A DNA stretch of 6,950 nucleotides from an uncultured Clostridia bacterium (GTDB lineage Bacteria > Bacillota > Clostridia > TANB77 > CAG-508), in the NCBI GenBank assembly GCA_947630155.1, contig CANRGM010000055.1:1-6950 (forward strand), given 5' to 3'. The notes under the pieces were generated by a model that worked only from the letters and a program-made list of their open reading frames with translations, searched no databases and was not told where the DNA came from. Positions 5,305-6,950 of this stretch are shown here, piece after piece (position 1 is the first letter of the stretch; every line of letters begins with the position of its first letter). The position numbers and the translations under genes are program-made.

Positions 5305-5568
5305 ATGGAAGAAAGAAATCTTCGTAAAGTAATGGTTGGTACAGTTGTTTCTAACAAAATGGATAAAACAGTAGTTGTAGCTGTTGAAACAAATGTTAAA
5401 CACAAAATATACAGTAAAATCCAAAAAAGAACATATAAACTAAAAGCTCATGATGAGAACAATGAATGCCAAGTTGGAGATAAAGTAAAAGTTATGGAAA
5501 CAAGACCTCTATCAAAAGATAAAAGATGGAGAGTAGTTGAAATAGTTGAAAAGGCAATAATAAAATAA
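5305..5568 (+). CDS. rpsQ: 30S ribosomal protein S17
   Basis: S17 is a primary 16S rRNA binder of the OB-fold type in the 30S body. From ATG 5305 the product is 87 residues, matching the family (about 84-89). It reads MEERNLRKVMVGTVVSNKMDKT, then VVVAVETNVKHKIYSK, KRTYKLKAHDENNECQVGDKVKV and METRPLSKDKRWRVVEIVEKA. The VSNKMDKT, AHDENN and ETRPLSK motifs are diagnostic. It is the last gene of the canonical S10 operon; rplN, the first spc gene, starts after a 46-base gap without terminator-like structure, so the two operons are likely read as one unit here. Confidence 0.98.
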   Translation: MEERNLRKVMVGTVVSNKMDKTVVVAVETNVKHKIYSKIQKRTYKLKAHDENNECQVGDKVKVMETRPLSKDKRWRVVEIVEKAIIK

Positions 5569-5614
5569 TTAATCTAAGAGTATAAAATGATTTATAAAAG
5601 GAGGGAATTACTAA

Positions 5615-5983
5615 ATGGTACAACAACAATCAATATTGAAAGTAGCTGATAATACAGGTGCTAAAGAGATAATGGTTATTAGATGTTTAGGTGGTTCTTA
5701 TAGAAAATATGCAAAAATTGGAGATGTAATAGTTGCTTCTGTTAAAACAGCTACACCAGGTGGCGTTGTTAAGAAAGGTGATGTAGTAAAAGCAGTTGTA
5801 GTAAGAACTGTAAAACCTACAAAAAGAGCAGATGGTTCTTATATAAGATTTGATGAAAATGCTGCTGTTATATTAAAAGAAGATGGTACTCCAAGAGGAA
5901 CTCGTATATTTGGACCTATAGCTAGAGAATTAAGAGATAAAAATTATATGAAAATCTTATCATTAGCTCCAGAAGTTCTTTAA
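5615..5983 (+). CDS. rplN: 50S ribosomal protein L14
   Basis: L14 lies at the subunit interface, forming part of an inter-subunit bridge and the docking site of the silencing factor RsfS in other bacteria. The product is 122 residues, the invariant family length. It starts MVQQQSILKVADNTGAKEIM and has VIRCLGGSYRKYAKIGDVIV, ATPGGVVKKGDVVKAVVVRT, GSYIRFDENAAVIL and the ending GTRIFGPIARELRDKNYMKI. AAGGAGG (5598-5604) is 10 bases before the ATG. It is the first gene of the spc part of the cluster. Its stop codon is the first base-pairing segment of a hairpin in the following gap. Confidence 0.99.
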   Translation: MVQQQSILKVADNTGAKEIMVIRCLGGSYRKYAKIGDVIVASVKTATPGGVVKKGDVVKAVVVRTVKPTKRADGSYIRFDENAAVILKEDGTPRGTRIFGPIARELRDKNYMKILSLAPEVL

Positions 5984-6057
5984 TCTATATAAATTTTAGA
6001 TTAAAGATACAAATTTTCAAAAAATTTTTGTATTACCGACTAGAAAAGAGTTTCGGT
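5981..6057 (+). promoter_or_regulatory. Three consecutive hairpins between rplN and rplX
   Basis: Hairpin 1 pairs TAATCTA (5981-5987, starting at the rplN stop) with TAGATTA (5997-6003) in 7 perfect pairs. Hairpin 2 pairs ATACAAA (6007-6013) with TTTGTAT (6027-6033), then TTTT (6014-6017) with AAAA (6021-6024) across a two-base bulge, leaving a CAA loop. Hairpin 3 pairs ACCG (6035-6038) with CGGT (6054-6057) and ACT (6039-6041) with AGT (6049-6051), with a TT bulge and an AGAAAAG loop. None is followed by a clean U-run. The chain fills most of the 117-base gap before rplX. It may stabilise or process the mRNA, or bind a ribosomal protein; this is inference. Confidence 0.45.
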
Positions 6058-6084
6058 GAGGAATCAAAGCAAATTTTCTAATAA

Positions 6085-6092
6085 AGAGGTGA
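6085..6092 (+). promoter_or_regulatory. Shine-Dalgarno site fixing the rplX start
   Basis: AGAGGTGA, containing the AGGTGA part of the anti-SD match, ends 8 bases before ATG 6101. An in-frame GTG at 6056 would add 15 residues not typical of L24 and overlaps hairpin 3, so it is rejected. Confidence 0.75.
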
Positions 6093-6100
6093 AAAAAATA

Positions 6101-6412
6101 ATGTTAAAAATAAAAAAAGGCGATACAGTTAAAGTTTTATCAGGAAATGATAAAGGTAAAACTGGAGAAGTTTTAGAAGTATTACCAAAAACACAAAAAG
6201 TACTTGTTAAAGGCGTTAATCAAAAAACAAAACATGTTAAAGCTAGAAGACAAGGTGATGAAAGCGGAATTATAGTATCAGAATTTCCAATTCATGCAAG
6301 TAAGTTAAATGTTGTATGCCCAAAATGTGGTAAACCAACAAGAATAGGTTTTGAAATGGATAAAGAGAATAAAGTACGCGTGTGCAAAAAATGTGGTACA
6401 AAAATAAAATAA
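6101..6412 (+). CDS. rplX: 50S ribosomal protein L24 with zinc-ribbon C-terminus
   Basis: L24 is an assembly initiator of the 50S subunit and lies near the exit tunnel. From ATG 6101 the product is 103 residues, normal for the family. The KOW domain is at residues 4-30 (KIKKGDTVKVLSGNDKGKTG), followed by VLVKGVNQKTKHVKARR and the segment GIIVSEFPIHASKLNVV. The C-terminus holds a zinc-ribbon-like motif, C73-x2-C76 and C95-x2-C98 (CPKCGKPTRIGFEMD, CKKCGTKIK), found in zinc-binding versions of bacterial L24. All four cysteines are intact, so zinc binding is expected. The gene ends 23 bases before rplE and is preceded by a structured gap. Confidence 0.97.
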   Translation: MLKIKKGDTVKVLSGNDKGKTGEVLEVLPKTQKVLVKGVNQKTKHVKARRQGDESGIIVSEFPIHASKLNVVCPKCGKPTRIGFEMDKENKVRVCKKCGTKIK

Positions 6413-6435
6413 GAAAGGAGGTCTATTGAAGACTT

Positions 6436-6950
6436 ATGGAAAAATTAAGAGAACAATATGAAAAAGAAGTTATACCAGCAATGATGAAAAAATTTAATTA
6501 TACATCAGTTATGCAGGTTCCAAAATTAGATAAAATAGTTATAAATATAGGTTTAGGAGACACTAAAGAAAATCCTAAATCATTAGAAAATGCAGTAAAT
6601 GATTTAAGTATAATCACTGGACAAAAGCCAATTATAACAAAATCTAAAAAAGCTATAGCTGCATTTAAGTTAAGAGAAGGAGTTAACATTGGATGTAAAG
6701 TTACTTTAAGAAAAGGAAAAATGTATGATTTCGCATACAAACTATTTAATGTAGCACTTCCAAGAGTAAGAGATTTTAGAGGTGTTTCTGCTAATTCTTT
6801 TGACGGAAGAGGAAATTACTCAATGGGTGTTAAAGAACAATTAATATTCCCAGAAATTGAATATGACAAAATCGACAAGATTAGAGGTATGGATATAATA
6901 TTTGTTACAACAGCTCAAACAGATGAAGAAGCTAAAGAGCTATTAACATT
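6436..6950 (+). CDS. rplE: 50S ribosomal protein L5 (3' end truncated by window)
   Basis: L5 is in the central protuberance of the 50S subunit, where it binds 5S rRNA and contacts P-site tRNA and S13. The window holds 171 codons plus two bases of a protein usually 179-180 residues long, so about 8-9 residues are missing. It starts MEKLREQYEKEVIPAMMKKF and carries YTSVMQVPKLDKIVINIGLG, ITGQKPIITKSKKAIAAFKLREG, CKVTLRKGKMYDF, LPRVRDFRGVS and SFDGRGNYSMGVKEQLIFPEI, all family signatures. The SD AGGAGG (6416-6421) is strong, but ATG 6436 is 14 bases away, longer than for its neighbours. No in-frame start lies closer because a TGA at 6427 blocks the frame. Confidence 0.98.
   Translation, partial: MEKLREQYEKEVIPAMMKKFNYTSVMQVPKLDKIVINIGLGDTKENPKSLENAVNDLSIITGQKPIITKSKKAIAAFKLREGVNIGCKVTLRKGKMYDFAYKLFNVALPRVRDFRGVSANSFDGRGNYSMGVKEQLIFPEIEYDKIDKIRGMDIIFVTTAQTDEEAKELLT

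Noticed and set aside
6007..6040. Possible intrinsic terminator after rplN (stem with T-run)
   Set aside because: The T-run (6025-6029) is inside the stem rather than after it, the stem is AT-only apart from one pair, and the operon continues directly.
6056..6100. Upstream GTG start for rplX
   Set aside because: It would add 15 residues unlike L24 and has no suitable SD; AGAGGTGA before ATG 6101 fits.

Overview
The window is a contiguous piece of the bacterial S10-spc ribosomal protein cluster, all on the + strand, in canonical order: rpsJ (3' end only), rplC, rplD, rplW, [an extra small ORF], rplB, rpsS, rplV, rpsC, rplP, rpmC, rpsQ, rplN, rplX, rplE (cut by the right edge, about 8-9 residues short). 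Every ribosomal protein reads through cleanly with a credible start. No RNA gene, mobile element or CRISPR array is visible, and I see no convincing intrinsic terminator.

The DNA is strongly AT-rich. Arg is mostly AGA, third positions are mostly A/T, and most genes have strong AGGAGG-type Shine-Dalgarno (SD) sites. With the gene order, the zinc-ribbon L24 and the sequence style of L23, S19 and L16, this points to a low-GC Firmicute, most likely a member of the Clostridia, perhaps an uncultured gut lineage. The class-level call is an inference from protein style; the species is unknown.

Layout: 1-137 is the S10 tail; 138-360 is an unusually long non-coding gap with several AT-rich inverted repeats and a small hairpin just before the rplC SD. 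From 361 to 1975 rplC-rplD-rplW are tightly packed, with a TAATG overlap between rplD and rplW. From 1978 to 2337 lies a block that does not belong to the canonical operon: an 83-codon ORF of unknown function, an in-frame TAA, then 35 more open codons in the same frame running over the rplB SD and start. From 2318 to 5223 are rplB-rpsS-rplV-rpsC-rplP-rpmC, with a hairpin in the rplB-rpsS gap and overlaps at rpsC/rplP and rplP/rpmC. From 5305 onward are rpsQ, rplN, rplX and rplE, with a cluster of three adjacent hairpins in the rplN-rplX gap.

The genes work together as building blocks of the two ribosomal subunits: L2, L3, L4, L5, L14, L16, L22, L23, L24 and L29 in the 50S, and S3, S10, S17 and S19 in the 30S. 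They are presumably one long co-transcribed unit, with the S10-spc junction falling between rpsQ and rplN.

The most interesting parts are the intruding ORF between rplW and rplB with its apparently interrupted reading frame, the extended C-terminus of L23 immediately upstream of it, and the structured, unusually long gaps upstream of rplC, rpsS, rpsQ and rplX, which are candidate processing or autoregulatory sites.
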